The notes under the pieces: model-generated
What the model saw: only the letters and a program-made list of their open reading frames with translations
Databases searched by the model: none
Told to the model about the DNA's origin: nothing
Position numbers and translations under genes: made by a program
In this document: positions 44,560 to 52,385 of the stretch, piece by piece
Layout: the number at the start of each line of letters is the position of its first letter
Position numbering within the stretch: the stretch's first letter is position 1
Source: Erwinia tracheiphila
GTDB lineage: Bacteria; Pseudomonadota; Gammaproteobacteria; Enterobacterales; Enterobacteriaceae
Direction: 5' to 3'
Assembly: GCF_021365465.1 (NCBI RefSeq)
Contig: NZ_CP089932.1
Coordinates: 1,922,001 to 1,986,000 of the forward strand
DNA: 64,000 nucleotides

Positions 44560-45209
44560 ACCTGAATCCATACTGCAAATCACTCGAAGCGCTGCGTAAC
44601 CGTCAGTCTCACAAATTGAAAGAAGTCGGCGATCAGTGGCGTACACCAGATGCGATTTGGTGGGGAATAAACGCCAAATTTGGCCCGTTTTCACTTGACC
44701 TGTTTGCCGACGACCACAACACCAAATGTGATAACTACTACACCGCCGAAGATAATGCGCTGGCGCAGGACTGGTCCGCTCGCCTCGGAGTCCTCGGTGG
44801 TGCCGCGTACGCTAACCCGCCGTACAGCCGTGCTCAACAATTCGAAGGCGAGTACATCACTGGGATGGTGCCGATCATGCAGCACGCCGCCTCGATGCGG
44901 GAACTGGGCGGGAGGTATGTTTTTTTCATCAAGTCTGCGACAAGCGAAAGCTGGTGGCCTGAGAATGCAGATCACATCGCCTTCGTTCGAGGGCGTATCA
45001 GCTTTGATCTTCCAGACTGGTATATCCCCGCAGAAGGTGAACCGTCAGAATCCTCTGCTGGTTTCGGTATGGCGATCGCTATATTCGATAAAACATGGGC
45101 AGGCTCGGCGACAAGCTACATCAGCCGCGAAGAACTTGATACCACAGGTCGCATGATCCTGACTCAAATCCAGCGAGCAGCAATGAAGTTGGTCGGGGTG
45201 GCAGCATGA
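44556..45209 (+). CDS. Phage N6-adenine DNA methyltransferase, copy A
   Basis: This 217-aa protein matches phage Dam-like enzymes (PF05869): DQWRTPDAIWWGINAKFGPF, SLDLFADDHNTKCDNYYTAE and YANPPYSRAQQFE with the catalytic NPPY. Its likely role is to shield phage DNA from restriction. The C-terminus differs little from copy B. Confidence 0.88.
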   Translation: MNLNPYCKSLEALRNRQSHKLKEVGDQWRTPDAIWWGINAKFGPFSLDLFADDHNTKCDNYYTAEDNALAQDWSARLGVLGGAAYANPPYSRAQQFEGEYITGMVPIMQHAASMRELGGRYVFFIKSATSESWWPENADHIAFVRGRISFDLPDWYIPAEGEPSESSAGFGMAIAIFDKTWAGSATSYISREELDTTGRMILTQIQRAAMKLVGVAA

Positions 45210-45502
45210 GCCGTTCCGTTAATCTCCGAAAAGAGGCGCATGGCCGCGAATGCCAGATGAGGATTCCTGGCATCTGTAATTTTAACCCGGAAACTACGGT
45301 ACTGGCTCATTACCGGCTTGCTGGCACGTGTGGAACAGGATGTAAACCTGATGATGCACAGGGTGCATGGGGCTGCGACGCCTGTCATTCCGCTGTCGAT
45401 GGCCGCATAAAAACACCTTATTCCCGCGATGAGCTTCGCTTATTTCACGCCGAAGCTGTTTTCCGCACGCAATCAATTCTCAGAAGTGAAGGCAAGCTAT
45501 GA
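45206..45502 (+). CDS. DUF1364 putative nuclease, copy A
   Basis: The 98-aa protein has conserved Cys and His residues (CQMRIPGICNF, VLAHYRLAGTCGTGCKPDDA, WGCDACHSAVDGRIKT) arranged like a small HNH-type zinc nuclease. It is common in the nin region of P22-like phages. It overlaps both neighbours by four bases. Confidence 0.82.
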   Translation: MSRSVNLRKEAHGRECQMRIPGICNFNPETTVLAHYRLAGTCGTGCKPDDAQGAWGCDACHSAVDGRIKTPYSRDELRLFHAEAVFRTQSILRSEGKL

Positions 45503-45882
45503 GCACTGAAACAGAAACCGAACTGCTGAACGTCGTGGCATTCCCGGCGAAAGAAGGGATGGAAAAAAGCGATCTGCAATTTTTGCCGGAGGGTGAAAAA
45601 GTCCGGTGCTTTCACCCCGGCGTCTTTGTTAATGAGTTTGAGCGACAGGTTCGTTGCCGCCGATGCGATGCCGTTCTGGATCCGTTCGATTATCTGCTGT
45701 CGATAGCACGGCGAGAGGTACAACTGGCAGACACCGTTGGTTATCTCCGACGTGAAGAAAAGCAGCGACGCCAGAATATCGAAAGGCTTATCCAGATTGA
45801 GCGAAACGCGAAGTCGCGAATCCGTCGGACTGGATGTAAAGCGCCTTTACCCCTCTGGCAAAATGAGGTGATCTCGAAATGA
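45499..45882 (+). CDS. Zinc-ribbon phage protein, copy A (127 aa)
   Basis: Acidic N-terminus, then CFHPGVFVNEFERQVRCRRC containing a C-x2-C pair, then a basic helix (LRREEKQRRQNIERLIQIER). Family unknown to me. The C-terminal ~15 residues differ from copy B because of a small indel near 45835. Confidence 0.7.
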   Translation: MSTETETELLNVVAFPAKEGMEKSDLQFLPEGEKVRCFHPGVFVNEFERQVRCRRCDAVLDPFDYLLSIARREVQLADTVGYLRREEKQRRQNIERLIQIERNAKSRIRRTGCKAPLPLWQNEVISK

Positions 45883-46577
45883 CTCCTCAATTACTCGAGT
45901 ACGCCCGTATAGAATTAACCCGCGCATTGATGGATAACTCAGGTAAAACGAAAGGGCAGTTGCAGGCGTTTTGTGAGCATCCACCAGCGGAGAAAGACCG
46001 CTGCCCACGCAAACACATCCACATGGTTGAGTTTGAGGATGGTCGAAGGGTAAAGGCACAGAACACTTCTCTGTATGTACTGGAGACGCGCAGCCGCCGC
46101 AGGCCATTACCACCGATTAACGATTATGAGTTTGCCGGAGCACCGTGGCGCCGCGCAGTTAATTTCCTGCCAGAGCATGAGCAGGCGTGGCTAAAGTATT
46201 GTTACGGCTTCGATCTGACGTTTAGGTATCAGACCATCATCTGTGAGGTAATCTGGAACGGACATCAAAAATATCTGCCGCCAGGCCTACTGAATAAAAC
46301 TAAGAAGCGTTTAATTTCGTTGATCTGGCTTGCTGCGCAAGACATCGCAGCCACTAGAAACAATGACACATACAAAGAGTACGCCGGGGCGGCGTTGGCC
46401 AGATTAATGAGCGTGAATCCTTCAACATGGCTTCGCGTTTACGCGCCTCATTGGGCCCACTTCAAACGTGCGTTCAACGAGCTGGACACAGAGGCGTTGC
46501 AGCACACGCTTGACCACCATTGTGAAGCACCTCCTGAAGAGATTGAATGGACGCTATTGCAAAATGCAACGAAATAA
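45879..46577 (+). CDS. Phage antitermination protein Q, copy A
   Basis: The 232-aa protein starts MTPQLLEYARIELTRALMDN and contains RPLPPINDYEFAGAPWRRAV and LKYCYGFDLTFRYQTIICEV, as in a lambdoid Q family (Phage_antiter_Q). Q binds near the late promoter and lets RNA polymerase pass the downstream terminator. Position just before a terminator and the lysis genes supports this. Assignment from memory, not a search. Confidence 0.75.
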   Translation: MTPQLLEYARIELTRALMDNSGKTKGQLQAFCEHPPAEKDRCPRKHIHMVEFEDGRRVKAQNTSLYVLETRSRRRPLPPINDYEFAGAPWRRAVNFLPEHEQAWLKYCYGFDLTFRYQTIICEVIWNGHQKYLPPGLLNKTKKRLISLIWLAAQDIAATRNNDTYKEYAGAALARLMSVNPSTWLRVYAPHWAHFKRAFNELDTEALQHTLDHHCEAPPEEIEWTLLQNATK

Positions 46578-46616
46578 GCCATATTTAGAGCAATTCTGAT
46601 ATGTTGCCAAAGTTGT

Positions 46617-46646
46617 ACAAACCCGCTTAATTGCGGGTTTTTTGCT
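46617..46646 (+). terminator. Late-leader terminator after Q, copy A
   Basis: AACCCGC-TTAAT-TGCGGGTTTTTT is a strong intrinsic terminator 40 bases beyond Q, the expected place for the tR' barrier that Q overrides. In copy B the equivalent stem is weakened (AACCGC / GCGGGG). Confidence 0.75.
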
Positions 46647-46710
46647 TTGGATCTACATTCGCGCTAATTTCTGAAGGTACTATCGCCAAAATAGCTAAAA
46701 AGGTGAAATT

Positions 46711-46914
46711 ATGTACGGTGAAGAATCAGAGGCGCTCTATAACGAGATGTGTCGGATAGTTGGAGATGCGGTATTTGTCCTTTGTGATACTGACATAGAA
46801 ACGAAGAAGTACAATATTGCTAATGCACTCAGAACGGCTTTATCTGGTGATAACGGACATACTGAATACATGCGTAAAGCGATGGAAGCTGCAATAACTG
46901 TCCTGGAACGATAA
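46711..46914 (+). CDS. YmgB/AriR-like small protein, copy A
   Basis: The 67-aa helical protein (MYGEESEALYNEMCRIVGDA, then NIANALRTALSGDNGHTEYM) resembles the YmgB/AriR biofilm-regulator family found beside prophage lysis genes. Copy B at 55334 carries a one-base insertion. Confidence 0.55.
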   Translation: MYGEESEALYNEMCRIVGDAVFVLCDTDIETKKYNIANALRTALSGDNGHTEYMRKAMEAAITVLER

Positions 46915-46935
46915 ATACCCCATCAAAAAATTCTA

Positions 46936-46962
46936 GCCCTGGCAATTGCCGGGGCTTTTTCA
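46936..46962 (+). terminator. Terminator before holin, copy A
   Basis: AGCCCTGGC-AATT-GCCGGGGCT followed by TTTTT. The same hairpin occurs at 55560-55584. It would need antitermination by Q for lysis gene expression. Confidence 0.7.
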
Positions 46963-47071
46963 TATCAAAGGCCGCTGACAGGTCAAATTAGTGCAACGCC
47001 TTTCCCCGTTGCCGCTCCTGGATTTTCGGGGATTTTTTATTCTCACACGGCGCCCCGTTCCGGAGGTGACT

Positions 47072-47398
47072 ATGGAAAAACACGGAATAATTGAGCAAAC
47101 AATGAAATGGTTGGCTGTATACCTGCCGTTGGTTTATGCCGGGCTGACGGCTTTAGGGATTTCGGCATTAATGGATATAAGGGCCGGAAAGCCCAAAATC
47201 TATACAGCTACCGGGGCGCTGGTTTGCGGAATTGCAGCATTAGCAGTATCAGCGATTCTGGAATATTTGGGCCTTCCTGCAAATTCCGGCGCATTCGTTG
47301 GCGGCATGATTGGTTTTATTGGCGCTGACCGATTGCGTGATATTGCCGTGGCGTTATTTACCAAGCGAACCGGTATCAGTACAGAGAAAAGCGAATGA
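47072..47398 (+). CDS. Holin, copy A
   Basis: ATG 47072 (MEKHGIIEQTMKWLAVYLPL) has CGGAGG at the right distance; the upstream Met at 46991 lacks one. The 108-aa protein has three membrane segments (about 14-34, 46-66, 74-92), a class I-like topology of lambda/HP1-type phage holins. It overlaps the endolysin gene by four bases. Confidence 0.85.
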   Translation: MEKHGIIEQTMKWLAVYLPLVYAGLTALGISALMDIRAGKPKIYTATGALVCGIAALAVSAILEYLGLPANSGAFVGGMIGFIGADRLRDIAVALFTKRTGISTEKSE

Positions 47399-48006
47399 AT
47401 AAATCACAGTTTCAGAAGGCGGCTAATATCAGCGCCGAGTTAGCTGCGCGTTGGTTTCAGCCAATTGCTACGGCGATGGCTGAATTTGGCATAACCTCCG
47501 CCGATGATCAGGCGATGTTTATCGCTCAGGTGGGGCATGAGTCTGGTGGTTTCACGCGTATTGTGGAAAACCTGAATTATTCTGCCGATGGCTTGAAAGC
47601 AACTTTCGGGAAGTATTTCCCTGGCGATACCGCTCAGCGATACGGACGCACCCCTGATCATCCGGCGGATCAAAAAGCAATTGCTAATATTGTTTACGCC
47701 CACCGCATGGGGAATATCGGAGAAAACGACGGCTGGAATTATCGCGGTCGCGGCCTGATTCAGATTACCGGACACGACAATTACCGGGATTGTGGCGCTG
47801 GCCTGGGTGTCGATTTACTACTGGTTCCGCAGTTGCTGGAGCAGGACGAATATGCGGCTCGTTCGGCAACGTGGTTCTTTGCCTCGAAAGGCTGCCTGAA
47901 ACGCAGTGGGGATATTACGGCAATAACAAAAATCATCAATGGTGGTACCAACGGCCTTGATGACCGTAAAGCTCGCTACGAAATAGCGAAATCGGTACTG
48001 GTATGA
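47395..48006 (+). CDS. Endolysin, GH19 chitinase-like muramidase, copy A
   Basis: The 203-aa protein has the GH19 core FIAQVGHESGGFTRIVENLN (catalytic Glu), YRGRGLIQITGHDNYRDCGA and INGGTNGLDDRKARYE. It degrades peptidoglycan once the holin opens the membrane. There is no signal peptide, so holin-dependent release is expected. Confidence 0.92.
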   Translation: MNKSQFQKAANISAELAARWFQPIATAMAEFGITSADDQAMFIAQVGHESGGFTRIVENLNYSADGLKATFGKYFPGDTAQRYGRTPDHPADQKAIANIVYAHRMGNIGENDGWNYRGRGLIQITGHDNYRDCGAGLGVDLLLVPQLLEQDEYAARSATWFFASKGCLKRSGDITAITKIINGGTNGLDDRKARYEIAKSVLV

Positions 48007-48434
48007 GTGCGCTGCTTGCCATAGCCGAGAAATACTGGAAGCCACTGGTGATCACGTTGCTGGTGGCTTTTTCGTTATGGCGTGCCTACAGCTTCGGTGT
48101 CGATTCGACAAATAGCACATGGAACCTGAAATGGTCGCAGCGTGACCTGGTTGATTCGACCGCGGCGCTGCATGCTGAAGTCGCCGAACGAACCGAAGAA
48201 CGGCGGCGCCAGCAGGCGGCAGACGAGGAACGGAAACGTGCAGATGAAGAACTGGCAAAAGTACAGGCTGATGCTGACGCTGCTCAGCGGGCTGGGAGAA
48301 AAAAGTGGCTAATGGATTTTCAGTACCCCCGGTGCAGAAAAGGATCTCAGCGCCTGCACATCCAACAGAACCAACACCCGCGCAGAAGATGCACGAAGAA
48401 TTTTTGCGTCGCAGGGCAGGCAGAATCTGATTAA
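48003..48434 (+). CDS. Rz-like i-spanin with aberrant C-terminus
   Basis: It overlaps the endolysin stop by four bases. Residues 1-98 look like a DUF2514/Rz spanin: N-terminal membrane anchor (PLVITLLVAFSLWRAYSFGV) and an alpha-helical periplasmic coiled coil rich in Ala, Glu and Arg. After AQRAG the sequence changes to an unrelated, implausible tail rich in Cys, Arg and His. The normal C-terminal half seems replaced by sequence from another phage, so spanin function is doubtful. Confidence 0.6.
   Translation: MSALLAIAEKYWKPLVITLLVAFSLWRAYSFGVDSTNSTWNLKWSQRDLVDSTAALHAEVAERTEERRRQQAADEERKRADEELAKVQADADAAQRAGRKKWLMDFQYPRCRKGSQRLHIQQNQHPRRRCTKNFCVAGQAESD
48305..48430 (+). CDS. Short ORF at recombination junction (41 aa)
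   Basis: A GTG start after GGGAG opens a frame reading ANGFSVPPVQKRISAPAHPT and ending FLRRRAGRI. It has coding-like composition and overlaps the aberrant end of the spanin gene in another frame. It could be the 3' end of a gene from the incoming phage or a small gene. Low confidence. Confidence 0.3.
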   Translation: MANGFSVPPVQKRISAPAHPTEPTPAQKMHEEFLRRRAGRI

Positions 48435-48459
48435 TTCACCCGATGAGGACATATATCTG

Positions 48460-48828
48460 ATGGAAACAGTAACTGAAATTTTGAATCGTACCGGCAAGGC
48501 GAGTACCGGTGAGATTGCCGCCATACTGAAAATAGACAGGCGTGATGCGCAGGCGCTGCTGAACGAACTGCTGGAGGCAGGGGTCGTCGAAAAAGGCGGG
48601 GCGCACTGGACACTGACAGAGGCTGCGCCAGCACCGGGCGGTTCACGTCCGCTCAGGCTGGTCTTGAGTTCGCCGGACGACGTGCAGGAATTCCCCACGC
48701 TGGGCTGGGTTCGCCAGCGGCGTAAAGAACTCAGAAACGAAATGCGCTGGTTGGCCCAGATAGAGAATATTGCGCGTCAGATCAGCCGTAAAAAGGCTGC
48801 CGTGGCGTATTTCAGCGAGCGTGTCTAA
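48460..48828 (+). CDS. DUF1627-like prophage protein (122 aa)
   Basis: METVTEILNRTGKASTGEIA and KIDRRDAQALLNELLEAGVV form a winged helix of the DUF1627 type, a family normally in the left operon of lambdoid prophages. Here it follows the lysis genes, so it probably marks entry into a second phage. Its end overlaps the converging parE gene. Confidence 0.6.
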   Translation: METVTEILNRTGKASTGEIAAILKIDRRDAQALLNELLEAGVVEKGGAHWTLTEAAPAPGGSRPLRLVLSSPDDVQEFPTLGWVRQRRKELRNEMRWLAQIENIARQISRKKAAVAYFSERV

Positions 48829-49112
48829 TCGTAAGACTGACCGCCGTGATAGATACCAGCAATCAGTATTTGCTCATCATCAACGGCAAAGGCAATAACC
48901 GTCCGGTGGCGGAAGTGAGTAATTCTCAGCCCCGGACGGATGTCATCGCGGCGATTGCCTCGCTCAGGGAAAATGATAAAGCCGTCAAGGTAGTCCAGCA
49001 GCTCACTAATAAAACGGTCGGCAATCATCTGGCTACCGTGAACGGCAATGTAATCGTGTAGATCGGTAATTTGCCGTTCTGCCGCTGGAGAAAAAATAAC
49101 AGTGTAAGCCAT
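48825..49112 (-). CDS. parE: ParE-family toxin
   Basis: The 95-aa RelE/ParE-fold protein reads YTVIFSPAAERQITDLHDYI at its start and RITHFRHRTVIAFAVDDEQI later, ending IYHGGQSYD. ParE toxins inhibit DNA gyrase. The gene follows its antitoxin by six bases. No lesion is seen, so the pair may be active. Confidence 0.88.
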   Translation of the reverse strand: MAYTVIFSPAAERQITDLHDYIAVHGSQMIADRFISELLDYLDGFIIFPERGNRRDDIRPGLRITHFRHRTVIAFAVDDEQILIAGIYHGGQSYD

Positions 49113-49118
49113 GGGCGA

Positions 49119-49376
49119 TTACTTATTTTTTTTCACGGCTGCGCGAACCTGTTCTGTGGAGCGCCCTGAATCTGGTTTTTTCCGAAGAGCATCGAGCGCT
49201 GGTGCGGCGGTGTTCATAAGCCAGGCTTCAATCGCATTGTCGCGATCGGAGAGCGCACGCAGACCTTCGCGGATCACTTCGCTTTCGGAGGCATAATTAC
49301 CGGAAGCCACGCGTGCGCGAACCATTTCGGCCATCTCGTTGGTCAGGGTGATGCTGAACTGTTGTGTAGAGCGCAT
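49119..49376 (-). CDS. parD: ParD-family antitoxin
   Basis: The 85-aa protein has an N-terminal ribbon-helix-helix (FSITLTNEMAEMVRARVASG) with the family segment NYASESEVIREGLRAL, and a flexible C-terminus that wraps ParE. It is first in the operon and would autoregulate the promoter upstream (49377-49430). Confidence 0.88.
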   Translation of the reverse strand: MRSTQQFSITLTNEMAEMVRARVASGNYASESEVIREGLRALSDRDNAIEAWLMNTAAPALDALRKKPDSGRSTEQVRAAVKKNK

Positions 49377-49434
49377 AGATTTATCTCACTCAGTAGGATT
49401 AAACACCATTCAATAATAGCACAGTCGTCACCTG

Positions 49435-49656
49435 TTGACGACATGGATATCCGGGGCTATATTCCCTGTGCAGCCGAAAAATCGGTTGTCGGGACTGGCA
49501 TCCCGGATATCTGAAAAGGCGCATACCACGCCAGACGTGGTTTTTTTATGCGTAAGCACAGTCACATCTCAATGGTGGGGCGTGTGGGGGAGCCGAAAGG
49601 CTCGCCGGGTCCTTTTCAGCCGGTCATGCCAGCCCTGTACGTCTCGCCACCAATGA
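49435..49656 (+). CDS. Icd/Ash-like phage protein
   Basis: The frame (TTG start in this reading, so the true start is uncertain) encodes KAHTTPDVVFLCVSTVTSQW and WGVWGSRKARRVLFSRSCQP, the conserved core of the Phage_ASH / Icd-like family. In P1, icd lies between C4 RNA and the antirepressor and blocks cell division. It is followed 46 bases later by the ORF6N gene. Confidence 0.6.
   Translation: MTTWISGAIFPVQPKNRLSGLASRISEKAHTTPDVVFLCVSTVTSQWWGVWGSRKARRVLFSRSCQPCTSRHQ
49441..49547 (+). ncRNA. C4-like antisense RNA region
   Basis: The segment before the Icd/Ash-like ORF holds GGGGCTATATTCCCTGTGCA, CCGAAAAATCGG and TTGTCGGGACTGGCATCCCG, closing with the hairpin CCACG-CCAGA-CGTGG and seven T (49526-49547). 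This order of short hairpins resembles C4 RNA of phages P1/P7 and the CI RNA of P4, which silence the downstream icd/ant operon. Identification is from memory of the C4 motif. Confidence 0.5.
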
Positions 49657-49702
49657 CTGGCATCATATGGTGGTGATTAACCTAACTGAAAAGGTAAATC
49701 CC

Positions 49703-50299
49703 ATGACAACTCAAATTTCTGTCGAAACTCTTTCCCCAATTACTCACAACCAGATTCCTGTTATCACCACCGAACTGCTTGCACAACTCTACGGCGCGGA
49801 CGTTAAAAATATCCAAAATAACTATGCTAGAAATGCGGATCGCTTTGTGGTGGGAAAACACTTCTTCAAGATTGAAGGCGAAGAGTTACGTGATTTGAAG
49901 CACAGACCATCTTTTAGTGGGTCTGTGAAAATCGCCCGCAATGTCCGCTCCCTCATCCTCTGGACAGAACGCGGCGCTGCCCGTCACGCCAAAATGCTCG
50001 AGACCGATCAGGCGTGGGAAGTTTTCGAAAAGCTGGAAGATTGCTACTTTACCCGTAAACCTGTTGCCCCCTCAGAAGACAAAAGCAATATTATTCACGG
50101 CGGCCCACGCACATTGGTAGTTCGTTTTGACGAAAGCGGTAATATACGTTTCACTGAGCAGGCCCCTGCTGGGTCAATAGTTGCAACCCTGGGTAAAGTA
50201 AAATGGTGGCTCGAAAAAGATGGCTGGCTGGTAATGCGACGGGACAGCTTAACCAGCATGACGCTACAGGATTTTTTCAGGATGGGAAGCGGGAAATAA
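49703..50299 (+). CDS. ORF6N-domain phage antirepressor
   Basis: ATG 49703 (MTTQISVETLSPITHNQIPV) follows AAAAGG; the longer frame from 49667 is less likely. The ORF6N domain is clear (TTELLAQLYGADVKNIQNNY, FVVGKHFFKIEGEELRDL, LWTERGAARHAKML). It corresponds to the ant gene of P1-like immI units and would inactivate the repressor of a related phage. The C-terminal part has a helix-turn-helix-like end. Confidence 0.8.
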   Translation: MTTQISVETLSPITHNQIPVITTELLAQLYGADVKNIQNNYARNADRFVVGKHFFKIEGEELRDLKHRPSFSGSVKIARNVRSLILWTERGAARHAKMLETDQAWEVFEKLEDCYFTRKPVAPSEDKSNIIHGGPRTLVVRFDESGNIRFTEQAPAGSIVATLGKVKWWLEKDGWLVMRRDSLTSMTLQDFFRMGSGK

Positions 50300-50359
50300 C
50301 GCACTGACGACTGGAAAATGTCGGATGGCGTCACAACTAACAATGTTGCGGAGGTGATA

Positions 50360-50443
50360 ATGCTCTACGGAATAATCGTTGTTCTTTTCGTCGCTGCAGT
50401 AATCAGTTTCGCGCTTTTTATGCTGCGATACATTAAAGACTGA
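50360..50443 (+). CDS. 27-aa single-span membrane peptide
   Basis: After GGAGGTGATA, ATG 50360 begins MLYGIIVVLFVAAVISFALF and ends in RYIKD. The excellent ribosome-binding site and the downstream gene 10 bases later suggest it is real. Function unknown. Confidence 0.55.
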   Translation: MLYGIIVVLFVAAVISFALFMLRYIKD

Positions 50444-50452
50444 GAGGAACCT

Positions 50453-50602
50453 ATGTCCGAACTTGATGATTTTCAGTCGTTAACTGTGCGTCAGTTTCTT
50501 GAGGAGCACTGGGATCAGTTTGTGGCTCATTGCCATGCTGATTACTCAGATGGTGAAGAACTTGCGGAGGAAATCTTCATGGCACTTGGCGGAGAATCGT
50601 AA
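50453..50602 (+). CDS. Small acidic prophage protein (49 aa)
   Basis: ATG 50453 follows GAGAGGAAC. The product reads MSELDDFQSLTVRQFLEEHW and ends ALGGES; it is strongly acidic and helical. No family recognised. It may form an operon with the preceding peptide. Confidence 0.55.
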   Translation: MSELDDFQSLTVRQFLEEHWDQFVAHCHADYSDGEELAEEIFMALGGES

Positions 50603-50623
50603 CGCTGTGCCACTGGCCAGGAG

Positions 50624-50812
50624 ATGAGGTATACTCGCCGTGGGTGCTTGAGGCTTTCTGCCTTAAGCATTAGCCGATGGCAGAAAGAGAAAAGCCCCGG
50701 AAACATTATGCGTCTTGCTGGACGCTTAACATTAACCGAGGCCACTTCTAATGCTGAACACATTCAGAATAGCCTCTTACTGGCCTCCGGGTCAAGGAGA
50801 AGCAGGCTATGA
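50624..50812 (+). CDS. mok: Mok-like leader reading frame of hok locus
   Basis: The 62-codon frame overlaps the start of hok by four bases and its translation is expected to be coupled to hok. It runs through a stem-rich leader (GGTGCTTGAGGCTTTCTGCC and TTAGCCGATGGCAGAAAG) that is typical of hok mRNAs. A Sok-type antisense promoter would lie on the minus strand in this interval, but I cannot fix its start. Confidence 0.65.
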   Translation: MRYTRRGCLRLSALSISRWQKEKSPGNIMRLAGRLTLTEATSNAEHIQNSLLLASGSRRSRL

Positions 50813-50961
50813 AGCAGCAAAAAGCGATCTTAATCGCCCTGATCGTCATCTGTATCACCGTCATTATGGCGGTACTGGTTACGAGGAAAGACCTCTGCGA
50901 GGTACGAATTCGAACCGGCCAGACGGAGGTCGCTGTCTTCACAGTCTACGAACCTGAGTAA
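50809..50961 (+). CDS. hok: Hok/Gef-family type I toxin
   Basis: The 50-aa peptide MKQQKAILIALIVICITVIM has one membrane helix, followed by the family residues LVTRKDLCEVRIRTGQTEV and an end FTVYEPE. Hok proteins depolarise the inner membrane; translation is blocked by antisense Sok RNA. GGAG precedes the ATG. A GGCAGGGG/CCCCTGCC hairpin lies nine bases after the stop (50970-50991). The locus looks intact. Confidence 0.9.
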   Translation: MKQQKAILIALIVICITVIMAVLVTRKDLCEVRIRTGQTEVAVFTVYEPE

Positions 50962-51031
50962 GAGAGCACGGCAGGGGAGCGATCCCCTGCCACCCTTCAG
51001 GTGGTCAGGCATCCTCAACGCACCCACACCA

Positions 51032-51062
51032 ACAACCCGTTACGGCGGGTTTTTCTTTTTCC
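51032..51062 (+). terminator. Terminator after hok locus
   Basis: ACCCG-TTACGG-CGGGTTTTTCTTTTTC is an intrinsic terminator between hok and the second DUF1367 gene. Confidence 0.7.
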
Positions 51063-51138
51063 CGTCACTGATTTATAATAATCACGTCAGCCTGAACAAC
51101 TGGCAAACCATTGCTGTGCATCAGATGCGAGATACCTG

Positions 51139-51735
51139 ATGGCACAGATTATACAACTTTTTAAATCTTCACCGACGACACTGACCACGGCCACCACCGA
51201 GGCCAGAGACTTTTTGCAGCGCATCAAAATTGGTGTGTGGCTTAACTGCGACGTCAGGCAAGCCCGAAACTATCTCTTTCACAAACGCTTCTTTGCTCTG
51301 CTGAATCTTGGGTTCGAATACTGGACACCGGGCGGTGGTGCGATAACCCAATCCGAAAAAGATTATCTGCATGGTTACGTGAGGTATCTGATTTCCATTG
51401 CTGGTAACGAAGATACCCTCCTGGAAACGGAACAGCTATACCACGATAGACAGGAGCAATGGCGCACAAAAGAAGTCGCGATCACCAAATCTTTTGAATC
51501 CTTCAGAAAATGGGCCATCGTTGAGGCTGGTTTTTACGATACGTTTATCCTGCCAGGTAACACCGTTCGCCGTGAGGCTAAATCAATCTCTTTTGCCAAC
51601 ATGAGCGAAGCTGAATTTTTTCAGGTTTACAAAGCTGTTTTCAACGTTCTTTGGAACACAATCCTCTTTAAAAAATTTCGCAATTACCAGGAAGCAGACA
51701 ATGTGGCCATGCAGCTACTGGAGTTTGCCGCGTGA
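51139..51735 (+). CDS. DUF1367 phage protein, copy B
   Basis: 198 aa. It keeps the family blocks (FLQRIKIGVWLNCDVRQARN, FHKRFFALLNLGFEYWTPGG, KSISFANMSEAEFFQVYKAV) but is clearly more diverged from copy A than the genes that follow, so the two blocks came from different phages rather than a recent tandem duplication of this part. Confidence 0.82.
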   Translation: MAQIIQLFKSSPTTLTTATTEARDFLQRIKIGVWLNCDVRQARNYLFHKRFFALLNLGFEYWTPGGGAITQSEKDYLHGYVRYLISIAGNEDTLLETEQLYHDRQEQWRTKEVAITKSFESFRKWAIVEAGFYDTFILPGNTVRREAKSISFANMSEAEFFQVYKAVFNVLWNTILFKKFRNYQEADNVAMQLLEFAA

Positions 51736-52385
51736 ACCAGAATCCATACTGCAAAGCACTTGAAGCACTGCGTAACCGCCAGTCACACAAATTGAAAGAA
51801 GTCGGTGACCAGTGGCGCACACCCGACGCAATCTGGTGGGGCATAAACGCCAGGTTTGGCCCGTTTTCACTTGACCTGTTTGCCGACGACCACAACACCA
51901 AATGTGATAACTATTACACCGCCGAAGATAATGCGATGGCGCAGGACTGGTCCGCTCGCCTCGGAGTCCTCGGTGGTGCCGCGTACGCTAACCCGCCATA
52001 CAGCCGTGCTCAACAATTCGAAGGTGAGTACATCACCGGAATGGTGCCGATCATGCAGCATGCCGCAGCGATGCGGGAACAGGGCGGGAGGTATGTCTTT
52101 TTCATCAAGTCTGCGACAAGCGAAAGCTGGTGGCCTGAGAATGCAGATCACATCGCCTTCGTTCGAGGGCGTATCAGCTTTGACCTTCCTGACTGGTATA
52201 TCCCCGCTGAAGGTGAACAGTCGGAATCCTCTGCCGGTTTCGGTATGGCGATCGCGATATTCGATAAAGCATGGGCTGGCCCGGCGACGAGCTACATCAG
52301 TCGCGAAGAACTTGAAACCACAGGCCGCATGATCCTGACTCAAATACAGCGATCAGCGATGAAGTTAGTCGGGGTAGCTGGATGA
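51732..52385 (+). CDS. Phage N6-adenine DNA methyltransferase, copy B
   Basis: 217 aa, nearly identical to copy A (for instance NAKFGPF to NARFGPF, MRELGG to MREQGG) with the NPPY motif intact. It overlaps both neighbours by four bases. Two similar enzymes would give redundant protection. Confidence 0.88.
   Translation: MNQNPYCKALEALRNRQSHKLKEVGDQWRTPDAIWWGINARFGPFSLDLFADDHNTKCDNYYTAEDNAMAQDWSARLGVLGGAAYANPPYSRAQQFEGEYITGMVPIMQHAAAMREQGGRYVFFIKSATSESWWPENADHIAFVRGRISFDLPDWYIPAEGEQSESSAGFGMAIAIFDKAWAGPATSYISREELETTGRMILTQIQRSAMKLVGVAG

Larger units (their letters stand above)
43954..48006 (+). repeat. Methyltransferase/Q/lysis block, copy A
   Basis: The gene order DUF1367, N6A-methyltransferase, DUF1364, 127-aa protein, Q, AriR-like, holin, endolysin recurs at 51133-56699 with high DNA identity over much of its length (for example the end of DUF1364 through the start of Q). 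Copy A has intact reading frames in all of these genes. Confidence 0.85.
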
